The notes below the pieces were generated by a model. The model saw only the letters and a list, made by a program, of their open reading frames with translations, had not been told where the DNA came from and did no database searches. From Myxocyprinus asiaticus (taxonomy: Eukaryota; Chordata; Actinopteri; Cypriniformes; Catostomidae), in the NCBI RefSeq assembly GCF_019703515.2, contig NC_059362.1, positions 23,000,826 through 23,064,825 of the forward strand: a stretch of 64,000 nucleotides of DNA. The letters are read 5' to 3'. Within the stretch, counting starts at the first letter, position 1. Each line of letters begins with the position of its first letter. Positions 11,852 through 23,592 of the stretch are shown in pieces. Both the position numbers and the translations under genes were made by a program.

Positions 11852-11919
11852 TGCTGAGGAGCCGAGACAAGGTCCGGCCAAATCAGCGGGTAGTTCAGCG
11901 CTGTGCCAGGAGGGACACA

Positions 11920-12030
11920 ACGTCTCGTTCCCTCCATCAGGGAATGGAAGTTACGCAAGTAACCAGGACGTTCCCTATCTGTCACTCACTCAACATTGTG
12001 TAGATGTAGTGACACTAGGGGTCCCTATAC
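11920..12030. repeat. DIRS copy A internal complementary region
   Basis: The first half (to 11970, ending AAGTAACCAGGACG) is the inverse complement of the element's own outer left end at 11641. The second half (11971-12030, TTCCCTATCTGTCACTCACT onward) is the complement of a right end this copy no longer has, as shown by copy B. This two-part complement is diagnostic for DIRS elements, which use it to circularise their cDNA. Confidence 0.85.
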
Positions 12031-12604
12031 AAAACGCCGCAACTGGCTGAACTGTGTTACGTGAACTGGCGGTGTGTGATGGGCAGACCACTGTGTGCCT
12101 CATAGCCAGCGCACCAGGCCGACATGTAACCTCCCCCAACACAGTTATGAGTGTTGAACGGCCCTATGGGACAAGTCGACTACCCAAAAGATAGAGACGG
12201 GCTAGCCCAGTCGTGGCCTCTTATCCCCTTTTTTTCCACTCCCTAAAAAAAGGGGGATTATCCGACTGGGCTGACCAGGTCTAGTCGGGGGGGTGTCCCT
12301 CCCAAGGGGTGGTCACCACGGAGACCATACCTCGCACAGAGAGAGGGGGGTATTTAAGTGCAAATACGTCACATGGATTTGCCGAGCTATGTCGGAAGCA
12401 TGCCATGTGGAGAAGTCCCATGGTAAGTCCTACCCTACGGGGGAGGGTAGTCTCTCTGAAAACTCGACTGTCACAGGGCTCAGAGGAAGTCAACCAGGGA
12501 ACACAGTTTGTGAAAACTACTGGGAGTTAATGGCACACGTCTTCAGCTCAGGGGAGGTGAAAGGCACTATGTGTAAGCTATACACCTGGCTGGCTGTCCC
12601 AGAC

Positions 12605-13581
12605 TTACCTGCTTGTGCATGCCACTACACAGGACAAAACCGGTTCCACCTGGAGGTTGTAGAACCTCGCAAAGGTGTTGGGTGTTGCCCAGCCCACTGC
12701 TCTGCAAATGTCTGTTAGAGAGGCACCCTTGGTCAAGGCCCAAGAGGCCGCTACACCCCTGGTAGAATGGGCTCATAGCCCTACCAGGGGTGGCACGTCC
12801 TGGGCGTGATATGCCATAGTTATGCTGTCAATGAGCCAGTGGGCGATCCTCTGCTTGGAGACAGCGCTTCCTTTCCGCTGTCCACCAAAGCAGACAAAGA
12901 GCTGCTCAGAGACTCGTAGATAGATGCTCGTAATAGATGCGTAAAGAGCACACCGGACAAAACAACATCAGGGCTGGGTCTGTCTCCTCCTGAAGCAGCA
13001 CTTGCAGGTTCACCACCTGGTCCTTAAAAGGGGTCGTGGGAACCTTGGGCACATAGCCCGGTCGGGGTCTCAGGATCACGTGAGAGTAGCCCAGACCGAA
13101 CTCCGGGCACGTTTCACTGACATAGAACACTTGCAGTTCTCCTACCCTCTTGATGGAAATGAGCGCAGTCAGGAGGGCAGTCTTCAAGGAGAGTGCCTTA
13201 AGCTCAGCTGACTGCAAAGGCTGAAAGGGGGCTCTCTGTAGACCCTGAAGAAATACAGAGGTCCCATGAGGGAACGACGCACTGTCTGAAGGTATTCAGC
13301 CTCATGGCGCCTCTCAGGAACCTGATGATCAGGTCGTGCTTCCCTAAGGACTTACCATCCATTGTGTCATGGTGTGCCGCTACTGCGGCTACATACATCT
13401 TCAAGGTGGAAGGGGACAGCCGCCCTTCCAACCTCTCCTGCAGGAAGGAAAGCACCGATCCGACTGCGCATCTCTGGGGGTCTTCCCGTCGGGAAGAACA
13501 CCACTTAGCGAACAGATGCCACTTAAAGGCATACAGGTGCCTCGTAGAGGGGGCCCTAGCCTGAGTGATCGTGTCTACCAC
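12605..13581 (-). pseudogene. DIRS tyrosine recombinase, copy A (broken)
   Basis: The protein would cut and rejoin element DNA through a tyrosine intermediate, replacing the integrase of LTR elements. The frame starts MVDTITQARAPSTRHLYAFK at 13581 and keeps the core-binding part (SVLSFLQERLEGRLSPSTL). It shifts near 13230 to LKTALLTALISIKRVGELQ, which holds the first catalytic Arg, and shifts again near 12920. The catalytic end is readable in a third frame: AHSTRGVAASWAL (the His-x-x-Arg box) and FARFYNL (the nucleophilic Tyr), ending at TAA 12607-12605. All catalytic residues are recognisable, but at least two frameshifts disable it. Confidence 0.85.
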
Positions 13582-13599
13582 GCAAGGGCCGGGCCGAAG

Positions 13600-14420
13600 G
13601 AGCGGGCTGCGGCAGAGCCGGTTCAGTCACTGCAGGGGGACGCCATTGGCGACGAGCAGGCGGGGTGCAGGATCTTGAGCCGCGCCGGGGCAGGATGTGC
13701 CAGATAGCCTCCGTCTGCTGCTTCACCTGTCGAGAACTGCCGGGCAAAGTCCTCGACGGTGTCGCCGAATAGGCCAACCTGGGAGATAGGGGCAGCAAGG
13801 AACCGTGCCTCTTCGGCCTCTCCCATCTCGACCAGGTTGAGCCAAAGGTGGCGCTCCTGGACCACTAAGGTGTACATCGCCCAACCGAGAGACCGCGCCG
13901 TGATCTTCGTCACCCGGAGAGCGTGGTCGGTCACTGAGCGCAGCTCCTGCATCAAATCTGGGGCGGAACTATCCTCGTGCAGTTCTTTTAGCGCCTTGGT
14001 TTGGTGGAGCTGCAGGAGAGCCATGGCATGCAGGGCGGAGGCGGCTTGTCCAGCAGCACTGTAGGCTTTGGCTGTCAGGGACGACATGAACCTACAGGCC
14101 TTGGACGGGAGCTTTGGGCGTCTGCGCCAGGTGGCGGCGCTATGCGGGCATAGGTGCACCGCGAGCGCCTTATCCACCGGGGGAATCGCTGAATAGCCTC
14201 TGGCCGCCCCGCCATCGAGGGTAGTGAGGGCGGGGGAGCTGAAAGATTGGGACCGGGCAGTAAAAGGTGCCTCCCATGATTTTGTCAGCTCCTCGTGCAC
14301 TTCCGGGAAGAAAGGGACTGGAGCATGGCGTGGCTGCTTTGAGCGGCGCCGCAAGCCCAGGAACCAATCATCGAGCCGCGAGGGTTCAGGGGAGAGTGGA
14401 GTGTTCCACTCTAGCCCAAC
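13600..14420 (-). pseudogene. DIRS gag-like gene, copy A (5'-truncated)
   Basis: The translation contains SRLDDWFLGLRRRSKQPRHA, then FFPEVHEELTKSWEAPFTAR, then YSAAGQAASALHAMALLQLH and LVVQERHLWLNLVEMGEAEE. It ends with GLFGDTVEDFARQFS. It matches the gag-like protein of copies B and C nearly residue for residue. The N-terminal zinc-finger part seen in copy B is absent because the element is cut at about 14420. A frameshift near 13720 alters the C-terminus. Confidence 0.85.
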
Positions 14421-14425
14421 ACCCA

Positions 14426-15660
14426 ACACCATATCAAAACAACCCCAGGGGTAGTGGTACGCAGTCGTCCCTACCGACTACCCGAGCACAAAAAAAAAGT
14501 GGTTCGGGAAGAATTAAAGGCCATGCTCAGTATGGGGGTAATAGAAGAATCCCACAGTGACTGGGCCAGCCTGGTGGTGTTGTTTATGAAGAGCAATGGC
14601 TCAGTCCAGTTCTGTGTAGATTATAGAAAGGTCAATGTCTAAATTTGACGTGTATCCAATGCCTCGTATTGACAAACTACTCAATCGGTTGGGTGCGGCT
14701 TGTTTTTATTCAACACTGGATTTGACAAATGGATATTGGCAGATCCCCTTAACACCAATGTCCTGGAAGAAAACCATTTGTTTTACACCAATTCGTGACC
14801 TTTCCATTTGGTTTGTTCGGGGCCCCGGCTACGTTTCAGCACCTTATGGGCAGAGTCCTCAGACCACACTCCGCGTACGCCGCTGCCTATGGCAGTGATA
14901 TGTGCAGCATCTGAGGGCTGTTCTGAGGTCACTGTGGTGGGTGGGACTCACGGCAATCCCCAAGAAGTGCGCAATTGGAGGGGTGGAGGTACTGTATCTG
15001 GGGTTCCACTTGGGTCAAAGGCCGGTGCATCCCCAAATAGATAAGATTACAGTGATTGCGGCCTGCCTGCCTGAGGCCCAAGACCAAAAAGGAGGTGAGA
15101 CAGTTCATGGTGCTGGCTGGCTATTATAGAAGGTTTCTGACTAATTATTCGGACGTCACCAGCCCGCTGACTGATCTAACTAGAAAGGGAGCCACAGACC
15201 CGGTCCAGTGGACGAAGCCGTGCCAACAGGTTTTTATGCAGTTTGTGGCGGACCGTTGTTACATGTTCCTGATTTCTCTCTCCCTTTTGTTTTACAGACC
15301 TACGCATCGGACAGGGGGTTGGGAGCTGTGTTGTCCCAGCGGGTCGAGGGGGAGGAGCACCCGGTGCTCTACATCAGTCGGAAGCTCTCGGCAAGAGAGG
15401 CGAGGTATAGCACCTTTGAGAATGAGTGGCAGGCCATCAAGTGGGCGGTCCTCACCCTTCGGTATTACCTCTTGGGATGGGCTTTTACCCTCTGTTTGGT
15501 CCACACCCCGCTCCAGTGGCTCCATCGCATGAAGGATACCAATGCACAGATCACTCGTTGGTATCTGGCTCTTCAGCCGTTTAAGTTCGAGTTGATCCAC
15601 AGGCCGGGTGCGCAGATGGCTTTTACTGACTACCTCTCTAAGAATGGGGGGGGGTACTAG
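14426..15660 (+). pseudogene. Ty3/gypsy reverse transcriptase-RNase H (broken)
   Basis: Successive frames give LPEHKKKVVREELKAMLSMG, SVQFCVDYRKVNV, SKFDVYPMPRIDKLL, YSTLDLTNGYWQIPLTP (motif A with its Asp), PKKCAIGGVEVLYLGFHLGQ and VRQFMVLAGYYRRFLTNYSD. The RNase H part reads YASDRGLGAVLSQRVEGEE, then SRKLSAREARYSTFENE, and ends FELIHRPGAQMAFTDYLSKN. The segment that should hold the catalytic YLDD box is gone: after YAAAYG (about 14874-14893) the sequence jumps to MQHLRAVLRSL. Several frameshifts occur (about 14640, 14890, 15050 and 15230). The enzyme is dead. Confidence 0.87.
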
Positions 15661-15702
15661 TCAGGCCAGATTGCTCCCTGGCCTGAGTCGGGCGATGGGG
15701 TA

Positions 15703-15998
15703 TGTGGTAGTGGGGGCGTGGTCAAGCACTGGCTTGTGAATGGAAAGCAAGATCGGGAGATGAGAACAGTAAGGATCATCACCTGTCAATGATTGTCTCT
15801 AACAGCTGTTTGTCATTGCAGTGAGAGTGGAGATGGAGTTAAGAGCGAGCCAGATGCCAGTGGAGGAGAGAGAGACATGCACACACACCGCTGAGCCTGT
15901 GTGGCATGAGAGTGTTGCGAAGAGAGTGTTTTTTGTTTGAGTAGAAAATAAATACCTTATTGAGTTGAAGTTTATCGTTCCCGATTCCTCCTGTTACA
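15703..15998 (+). repeat. Ty3/gypsy 3' LTR
   Basis: The LTR begins TGTGGTAGTGGGGGCGTGG and ends CTCCTGTTACA, with the expected TG...CA borders, after a G-rich stretch that could be the polypurine tract. The same LTR, inverted and alone, occurs at 31927-32261. A sequence AAAATAAATACC near 15945 could serve as its polyadenylation signal. Confidence 0.85.
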
Positions 15999-16013
15999 GT
16001 GCTCAGTGAGTGT

Positions 16014-16215
16014 ATAATGTTTATGTAATGTGGCTTTACTTTTAAAACAGTGTGTATTTTATCATTTATGGATTGGCCCCATTCAATTACATTGAAAGTG
16101 CATCACTGTAACCACGATTTTTAAATAAACGAGAGACAAGTGAAAAAAAAACAAATTTGTGGTAAGCAACATTACGCCACAAATGCTGTCGATTGTGTTC
16201 AACTTGTTTAAGAAT
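16014..16215. mobile_element. TTAA-flanked MITE, copy 2 (right half only)
   Basis: The sequence from ATGTTTATGTAATGTGGCTT to GTTCAACTTGTTTAAGAATG matches the right arm of the copy at 62424-63002, including ATTGGCCCCATTC and CCACAAATGCTGTCGATTG. The left half is missing; the gypsy LTR ends about 15 bp upstream. Confidence 0.7.
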
Positions 16216-17042
16216 GTTTTATTGGCAAAAACTTTTACTAGCATCATAAATGGCCCCTAGGGTAAACATTAAAAAATAATAATAATTATTATATAATCCC
16301 ATAAAAAATATTTTGTTTTATGAAATGTTTTAAACCTGCACTATCAAGTTAAAGGGCAGTCACACAACATTTTGCACTCCATTCACTCCCATTCAAACGA
16401 CTAACAGCTTTTCACCCCAAGATGCCTTGATATTCCTCAGGCATGTTATATTTGCCATGCCATTCTATCTTCCGAAAAACAAACATTCACATCCGAATCT
16501 GCCTGCATCCCTCCATCCTTATCTCCCACTGAACTGTCAGAAGCACAAGAGCAAGAGATAAGAGGAGAGACTCAAGAGGCTAAATAGCATGGCATTTGGG
16601 AAAGAAAACAAGCAAACCAAAACAAACAGCCAGCAGGCTATTTATGAAAGTAGTGATATTTGGGCTGACATTACACACAGATAATGCCCTGAGAGAAAGA
16701 GAGGGCAGAGACAGATAGAGGAGATGAGAAGCTGAGTCATGCACTCCTCCCATTTTATTTGTGAGGTGTTTTGATATCTAGCACAAATCAGGATTTCTTG
16801 AACTGTCTAGCAGAGATGGAAAAAACACTTCTCTGTCTTTCAGGAACCAGGGATGACACATTTGCCATTTAAAAAGCACAAACTCAATAGTGTGGATCAG
16901 CTTCCAGCTCTCAGTATATAAATATTTAAACCAAATGCAGATTATAGCTTTACACAAACACACACATATCCAGAGAGTGCTGGTTGTGTTGGGTTTTCAC
17001 CAATAGGTATTTTTTAGATTGAGTTATATAACTGCAAGCACA

Positions 17043-17105
<63 letters not shown>

Positions 17106-17689
17106 TGTGTCTTCTCTGAGGGCATAAAGAGTTCTTCAAAAAGAGCATCATTTTACTTTGGCACTTTAGCAAGCTCATCCATCCACACAAAGAAAGACTG
17201 CAAGAGCCCTATATGTCCTGCTGCACTGAACACAGACTGACACGTTTACAGTAAACATACTGCATGGCTTAAGTGAGTATATGCAGAGACAGCCTTAGAA
17301 GCCTTAATTAATGGTAAGTCCTAGTCTTACAATGTGCTGAGAGGCACTGTGTAACTACTGAGCATGCATTCAGGTGTTTCTTTGACACTTTTGGCCCTGT
17401 GGACTCGTTGAAAATAAACCTCCTTAAAACACCCTTTCACGCTATCACAAATTTATTTAATTTATCTACTAACAAAGTCCAACAGTGGATATTCATGCAT
17501 CACAAAGAATTCTCATTTCCACAACATCTTAAATTATCATTCATTCTTTGGTGGAAATTACATTTTAAACATTTTATTATTTTTTTATTTTTATAAATTG
17601 GCAGGCTCTTTTGTGTTGCAAATATTTATTTCATAGCTAGTACTGTATGTGTCCTAAATACACACCAATTCAATTATATTTTCACACAT
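16216..17689. other. Interval without genes; long CA microsatellite
   Basis: AT-rich intron-like sequence. The only structured feature is the CA run at 17036-17105. I see no exon, terminal repeat or target duplication. Confidence 0.5.
17036..17105. repeat. (CA)n microsatellite
   Basis: A nearly pure CA run of about 70 bp, broken only by CAAA near the start and one TA in the middle. Confidence 0.95.
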
Positions 17690-18776
17690 TTTATATAATT
17701 TGACAAAATTACACCTTGGTTGGAAATGAAGCTATACGCAAAGCATAATTTAAATTAATTTAAACCGACTGATCTCTGTTCAGGAGACTCTGGGCTGTCA
17801 GTTAAGGGTTAAACTTTCGATACATGGAGTAATGTGACAAAACAACATGGCGCTAACCACAGCGGAGTTTGTCTTTGAGAGAAATGGCAACAAAACTACA
17901 TCTGGTAAAAAAAACAGAATTAAGTTTATACATTGAAACCTGATTGAGTCAAAAGATTAGAGTCTCTAGCTTCATCCGATATATAATTTTCTTTTAATTT
18001 GAGCAATTTATTGCGAAACGCCACGCTGCTAAATACAGCATACACTAATGTGTACTTTAGTGCATTTTTTCTTTAGAAATCCTAAACGTACTGTGTACGA
18101 TCACACTGAGAATCAGTGGGTTCATCCAAAAGCTGAAGAGGCTTTATATGGAGTTAGGATGAAAATAAGGTGCATTTCAAATTGTTCTGAGACCAGTGCA
18201 GACAGACAGCACACTGGAGGTTAAGTCATTCACTAAATAAGGAGGAAGGGAACATCCTATAGCTCGCTATGCAGCTAAGTGCTTTCACTCCTAAAATCCG
18301 ACTAAATGTTCAGTTTCAGGCTGCAGATGATGTTTGTATCACTCAACATGTTTGGCAAACATGGGACAATGGTAATCAACACAAAGATTTTGAATGAATA
18401 ATCTATAATTTTATTTTAACATGGTCAGCAGTGATTGGATGATGCTGACCATTACTTTGAATCAGAATTAATTATGCTAATTTCTGATGTTATGTCTGTA
18501 ACATCTCAAAAACATAAAAAACCAACACTCCTGGTAACAAACAATTTGACTTTCTACAGCTTGGTATTATTTAAAATTTCACAACTTAGTCCCGCTGTTC
18601 ACATACATGTTGCCATCAATGTTAGATAAACTATTTGCTCAAAATTTATTTTATTTTGTTTTATTTTTATTTTATTCTTTTGTTTGTTGTTGCATGTTTA
18701 TTAGGTTACTAGTTATAAATCAAAAAGGGAAATGGAAAATGCACACAGCAGTCACACTCGGATCTCAGGAGGTTAA
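17690..18776 (+). mobile_element. piggyBac-like non-autonomous element, copy 1
   Basis: The interior is co-linear with the inverted copy at 43972-45250: both contain AACTACATCTGGTAA, CGAAACGCCACGCTGCTAAA, CACACTGGAGGTT and GGGAAATGGAAAATGCACAC. The right end is CTCAGGAGGTTAA, with TTAA at 18773-18776. The left end is eroded near 17690. The TTAA limit and TTAACC-type ends point to a piggyBac-derived MITE. No coding sequence. Confidence 0.65.
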
Positions 18777-21124
18777 ATTGGAAATGACATCAAATTTTTG
18801 TAAAAACTGATATACATTATTTTGACATAATAAATGCTGAAATGGCTTATGTTTATTTTATTCTTTGTTTAGATTATAATAGCTAATAAAATGTGAGAAT
18901 TATGATTTGTAATATTGATTATTTTAACAATGAAAGTCTGGGTCTGGGACAAGGGTAAAACCATAAAATCTATACATTAAAAACATTAGAAAAGTAGCAC
19001 AAATAAATGATGAAGTCATGGTAAAAAGTTTCCAAGACAGTTTTAATGTGATCTTCATATAACAAAAAGAAAAACATTTAGATCTGTTAGTTCTTAAAAA
19101 ATCAACTGCTTGTCTGTAGTTGATGAAACTCTCATTGATAATAATAGCAAAGGGATTAATATTGGAGTATAGGGCCATGCAGAGGTCAAGTCTCATAAGT
19201 CTCATAACCGAGTTGCTCATGAAATGCAAGGAAATATGAGACTGGATTTCAAGATGACTTTGGGACTCTTTTTTAAAATATCTTCCTCATGCCATTTTCT
19301 ACCAATAACAATAAGAGTGTTATGGTACCCTGTAGCACATTATGTTCTCTGTTCAACATTAGCACAGTAATACCGTAATATTCTATACTAGATCATAAAC
19401 CAAAGACAGAAATGTTTATAATTGACATCATACTTTGAGCAAAATCTCCATATATTGCATTTTAGCTGTGATTTAGGTATTGGGAACATTAGCTGTTACT
19501 ATTGGTACATGTTGGTCCCTTGTCTAAATCTTCCATCAGTCCTCTGAGCTGATTAACCACTCCCATCCTGTAGTCTTACATAAGTGTGCTGCTTCAGTTG
19601 TTTAGCATCTGTGGTCAGGACTGCAGGTTTGGCAGGACCGTAGAGGTTTCACTGGCAGAGCTGAATGTCTTATTTCTCAGGTGCAAGTTTGTTTAGATCT
19701 GATTGAGGGATAGGTGGCTCTCTCATTACCAAGCATTCCACAGCAGCTACAGGATGGTGTGCCAGCCTCACCCACCCATAACGCTGAAGGCAACAGCACG
19801 CTGACATTCCATCCTCTATTTGTCTTTTCAGAGTCTCTCTTTGCTTTCAGCACCATCAGTGTTACTGGAATGACAACAAAGTTTGTTTATGTCAAACCTT
19901 TGCTCACGTTTTCTCCTCTTTAATGAAAGTTCGATTTTCTCTCTTGCTCTTTCATACATTGGTTTAATTCCCCAAACTGTGAGTGCAGTGTGCAAATTAT
20001 GACGCACCCCATGTTAGTAAAAGCACTTAAAAGTGCATATTGTTTTGCATGTATACCTAAGTGTATATACATATGTTTCAACAGCTTTTTAAATAAAGTT
20101 TCAGTAATCACAGAAGTCAAATTACAAGCTGATCAAAGTGAATGTTTTCATATGGCAATAAATAGATGCTTTCAAAATGAAATTGCTCATCTGTGGAGGT
20201 AACCATAGCAACAGTACTCATATAATAGATGAGTTAGATGCAGCGCAACTCAGACAACAGAACGCAGGTGTCTCGAGATGCACTTTTAAAAGTTTTTTGA
20301 AGACATTCTATTTTTACCTGATACAGCGTCTAAAAAGAGCACTCAAGATGTTTAAAAAACAGTGTGATGTGGCGCAACGATCAAAGACATCTACCTAGTG
20401 CATGTTTACATAGAAAAACAATGGAAAAAGAGCACAGACAAATACAAAATGTGTATGGTGTGAATGGCCCTTTAGACTGTACATTAACAAAACATAACTA
20501 TCATTATTTATTATAGATTTACATATCACAAATATACCAAAAAGTAATTAAAAAAAAAAAAGTAAATAAATTCACACACTGAGTGAGTTCAGATTAAATT
20601 TTGATAAATTCATGAGCTGTTCCCTTCTAATGAAAAGAGCTTTTGTCCTCTGATTCCCCTTCACCAACATAATTCAATCTAATGTACAGCCAATGCTACC
20701 TCCTAACAACACACACACACACACAACATAGACTGTCTTTGTTTCTGTGCATGTGAGAAAGACAAAATGTCTTGTGTGCATCTCCTCATTAGTTTTCATT
20801 ATCAAAACAGTTTCTTAGACAATTGGATGTGAGAAACGGAAAGAAACCAGACAAAAATCTAAACTCTCCATCTAAATCTTTAGATAAAGGATTGCCTGAC
20901 TAAATATATATAATGCCTAGTCTTGGCTCATAAAATGTATCAATGTGGAATCACAGTTAATGATAAAACAGAACTAAGCTTTACTGTGTCAAGGAGTTGC
21001 CACTGCCAAGTCTTAAAACTACAGTACCATTGTTCCTGGTTCTACCCATCTTTATCAAGAAACACTTTCAAGACACACAGAACACCAAGAACAGGATTTT
21101 GATTAGGTTTGAATTTGAATCTTA
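18777..21124. other. Interval without recognisable genes or elements
   Basis: AT-rich, intron-like DNA. Open frames here (for example a 101-codon - strand frame at 18924-19229) have no motif and no convincing splice borders. A short CA run lies at 20710-20725 and an A-run near 20551. Confidence 0.5.
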
Positions 21125-21853
21125 GGGTGTGTTCACACTTGGCAGGTTTGGTTCGATTAAAACGAACTCTGGTGCGATTGCTCTGTTATTGTGGTTCATT
21201 TGAACAAGTGTGAACGCTGCCACCCGGACCTTGGTGCGCATCAAACAAGCAGACCGAGACCGCCTGAATAGTGGGTCTCGGTCCGCTTCCAAATGAACTC
21301 TTGTGCGGTTCGATTGATATATGAACGCAGCATGGACCAAAGACATCTAAACGGACCAATAACCAGAAGTAATTTGCCTAATACTGACCTCAAGCATACC
21401 TGGTTCTTCTCACCATAGCAGTTATGTTGCCCATTACAGTCCATTACAGGCATCGGAACTGCCATCAGCTGTCCTTGCAGCATATCTTCGTTTGTGTGTG
21501 CAACAGAGGAATTCCTGGCGCTGTTTTGACTCCTTTAAACATTTTATTAGCTCTTCGTTTGTTCTCAGCTGGTAAAAATACCACCATCTATACATAATAC
21601 ATCCAACGAGCGCATTTAGCCCAGCAGCCAGCATTGTTTTGGATGTTCGGCAAGTTCCGTCGCAAAATATACGTCATAAAAGCTGTCCAATCAGGTTGTG
21701 ACTTTTTCCTGATGCCTTTTGTTTTCTATCTTTAGGTTCGGTGTTAAAAATGCCAGTGTGAATGCTAAGTGAACCAGGACTAAATGTATCATTTTCTTTT
21801 TTGGTCCGGACCAAGAGAACCAAGAGAACCGAACTACAAGTGTGAACACACCC
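21125..21853. mobile_element. Harbinger-type non-autonomous element, TSD TTA
   Basis: The ends are GGGTGTGTTCACACTTG and CAAGTGTGAACACACCC, a 17-bp inverted repeat flanked by TTA at 21122-21124 and 21854-21856. A 3-bp TWA-type duplication is typical of PIF/Harbinger elements. The arms contain GGTTCGATT and GGTCCGGACC words. No transposase is left. Confidence 0.8.
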
Positions 21854-21934
21854 TTAGTGTGAAGATTTGACCACGAGTCTGAGTCTGGTTCTGTGTGTTT
21901 CTTTTCAAGAGAATGATTATACTTATGACACTAT

Positions 21935-22130
21935 ATATGTGTGTGGGTCAGGTTTTGCCTACATTGTGGGGACCAGAAAATGATTAAATAAACACTAAAA
22001 AATGCAACAACAAAAAAATTGCATGAGGGTTAGATTTAGGGGACAGAAAATATGATTAGCTCAGTATAAAAACAATAGAAGTCAATGGAACGTCCCCACC
22101 ATTATAGAAAAACGAACGTGTGTGTGTTTT
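21935..22130. repeat. Dispersed teleost repeat (GGGACC / GAGGGTTAG type), copy 1
   Basis: The phrases TTGTGGGGACCAGAAAATG, GAGGGTTAGATTTAGGGG and AGTCAATGGAACGTCCCCACC mark a widespread short fish repeat that often borders GT microsatellites. Diverged copies lie at 54180-54440 and, inverted, at 62285-62415. Confidence 0.5.
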
Positions 22131-22475
22131 CGTACTTGCATACAATATGAAGTTATTATATGGATTTTGGCAGTCATTGTATATTTGAATATCTCCTCAC
22201 TACACATACATTTCTTTATGTGTAGACAGCAAGAAAGAGTGATTATTACATTAAAGGGATAGTTCATCCAAATCTCTCATCATGTACTCTCCCTCATGCC
22301 ATCCCAGATGTATGTGATTTTCTTTCTTCTGCAGAACACAAACAAAGATTTTTAGAAGAATATCTCAGCACTGTTTGTCCTTACAATGCAAGTAAATGGT
22401 GACCAGCCATTCCAAGTTCCAAAAATCACATAAAGGTCACTTAAAAGTAATCCATGAGACTCCAGTGTTTAAAAT

Positions 22476-22681
22476 CGTCATGGTTACTTGTGTAACCTCT
22501 GTTCCCTGATGGAGGGAACGAGAAGTTGGTGTCGATGTAGTGACACTAGGGGTCACTCTTGGGAGCCCGAGACACCTCTGGTCTTTGACAAAAGGCCAAT
22601 GAAAATTGGCAAGTTGTATTTGCATGCCACTCCCCCGGACATACGGGTATAAAAGGAGCTAGTATGCAACCACTCATTCAG
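22476..22681. repeat. DIRS copy B terminal repeat (downstream end)
   Basis: The outer extension (22476-22524, CGTCATGGTTACTTGTGTAA onward) precedes a 157-bp core (22525-22681) that is the inverse complement of 28181-28337. The core contains GGGTATAAAAGGAGC, with TATAAAA at 22648-22654 pointing into the element. Confidence 0.9.
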
Positions 22682-22757
22682 GTTTTATGCTGAGGAGCCG
22701 ATATAAGGTCCGGCCATTTCAGCGGGTAGTTCAGCGTTGTGGCAGGAGGGACCAATG

Positions 22758-22856
22758 TCTCGTTCCCTCCATCAGGGAACGGAGGTTACACCAGTAACCA
22801 TGACGTTCCCTATCTGTCACTCACTCGACGTTGGTGTCGATGTAGTGACACTAGGG
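22758..22856. repeat. DIRS copy B internal complementary region
   Basis: Bases 22758-22805 are the inverse complement of the outer left end (22476-22524). Bases 22806-22856 (51 nt, TTCCCTATCTGTCACTCACT onward) are the exact-phase inverse complement of the outer right end (28311-28361). The junction at 22805/22806 thus brings the two element ends together, as in the circular intermediate of DIRS elements. Confidence 0.92.
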
Positions 22857-23592
22857 ACGGGTTACGTGAACTGGCGGTGTGTTGTGGGCAGACTTGCTGT
22901 GTGCCTCATAGCCAGCACACCAGGTCGACACGTAACCTCCCCCAACACAGTTATGAGTGTCAAACGGCCCTTTCTGGGGACAAGTCGACTACCCAAAAGA
23001 TAGAGACAGGCTTAACCCAGTCGTGGCCTCTTTTCCCCTTCTTTTTTTCCACTCCCTAAAAAACATGGGGGATTATCCAACTGGGCCGCCAGGTCTAGTC
23101 AGGGGGTGTCCCTCCCAAGGGGAGGACACCGCAGAGACCACACCTCGCCCCAAGAGAGGGGGGGATATTTTCAAGTGGAAAAATACGTCACATGGTCTTT
23201 CCAACCAAGTGGAGAGCCTTCAAGGTAGATCCTGCCCAATGGGGGAGGAGTTACTACAAACATGGAGACTGGGGCAGAGGGGCTCTGCTCAAGGAAGACG
23301 CAGTTTGCCAGCAGGGAAACGAACTAGCGGAAGATATAGATCGCATGGGGTTTAGCCTTACAGGGAACCACCACATGCGGAGCACCTACCCCAGAACAGG
23401 GCTCTTAGTTAGCGCGTGTACTGGGCCGGCAGTGAGTCTCTCTGAAAACTCCACTGCCACAGGGCTGGGAGGAAGTCAACCAGGGAACAAAATTTTTTGA
23501 ACACTACTGGGAATTAACGGCGCACCTCTTCAGCTCAAAAGGAGGTGGAAGGCACTATGTGCAAGCGATACACCCGGCCGGCTATCCCGGGC

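Larger units (their letters stand above)
11641..14420 (-). mobile_element. DIRS-type retrotransposon, copy A (internally deleted, truncated)
   Basis: The coding strand is -. The element keeps its downstream terminal repeat (from 11641), the internal complementary region, a tyrosine recombinase and a gag-like gene. All reverse transcriptase and RNase H sequence is missing: gag (PPAVTEPALPQPAP) passes almost directly into the recombinase start (VDTITQARAPSTR) near 13580-13620. Copy B has about 2 kb at that place. The upstream end of the element is lost at about 14420, where a Ty3/gypsy fragment begins. It cannot have moved by itself in this form. Confidence 0.88.
14420..15998 (+). mobile_element. 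Ty3/gypsy fragment: RT, RNase H and 3' LTR
   Basis: This fragment begins inside pol, at codons reading HHIKTTPGVVVRSRPYRLPE, and ends with a complete 3' LTR (15703-15998). No protease or 5' sequence is present, and no integrase frame lies between RNase H and the LTR. It abuts DIRS copy A head to head in coding direction at about 14420. Whether one element inserted into the other or a rearrangement joined them cannot be told here. Confidence 0.85.
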
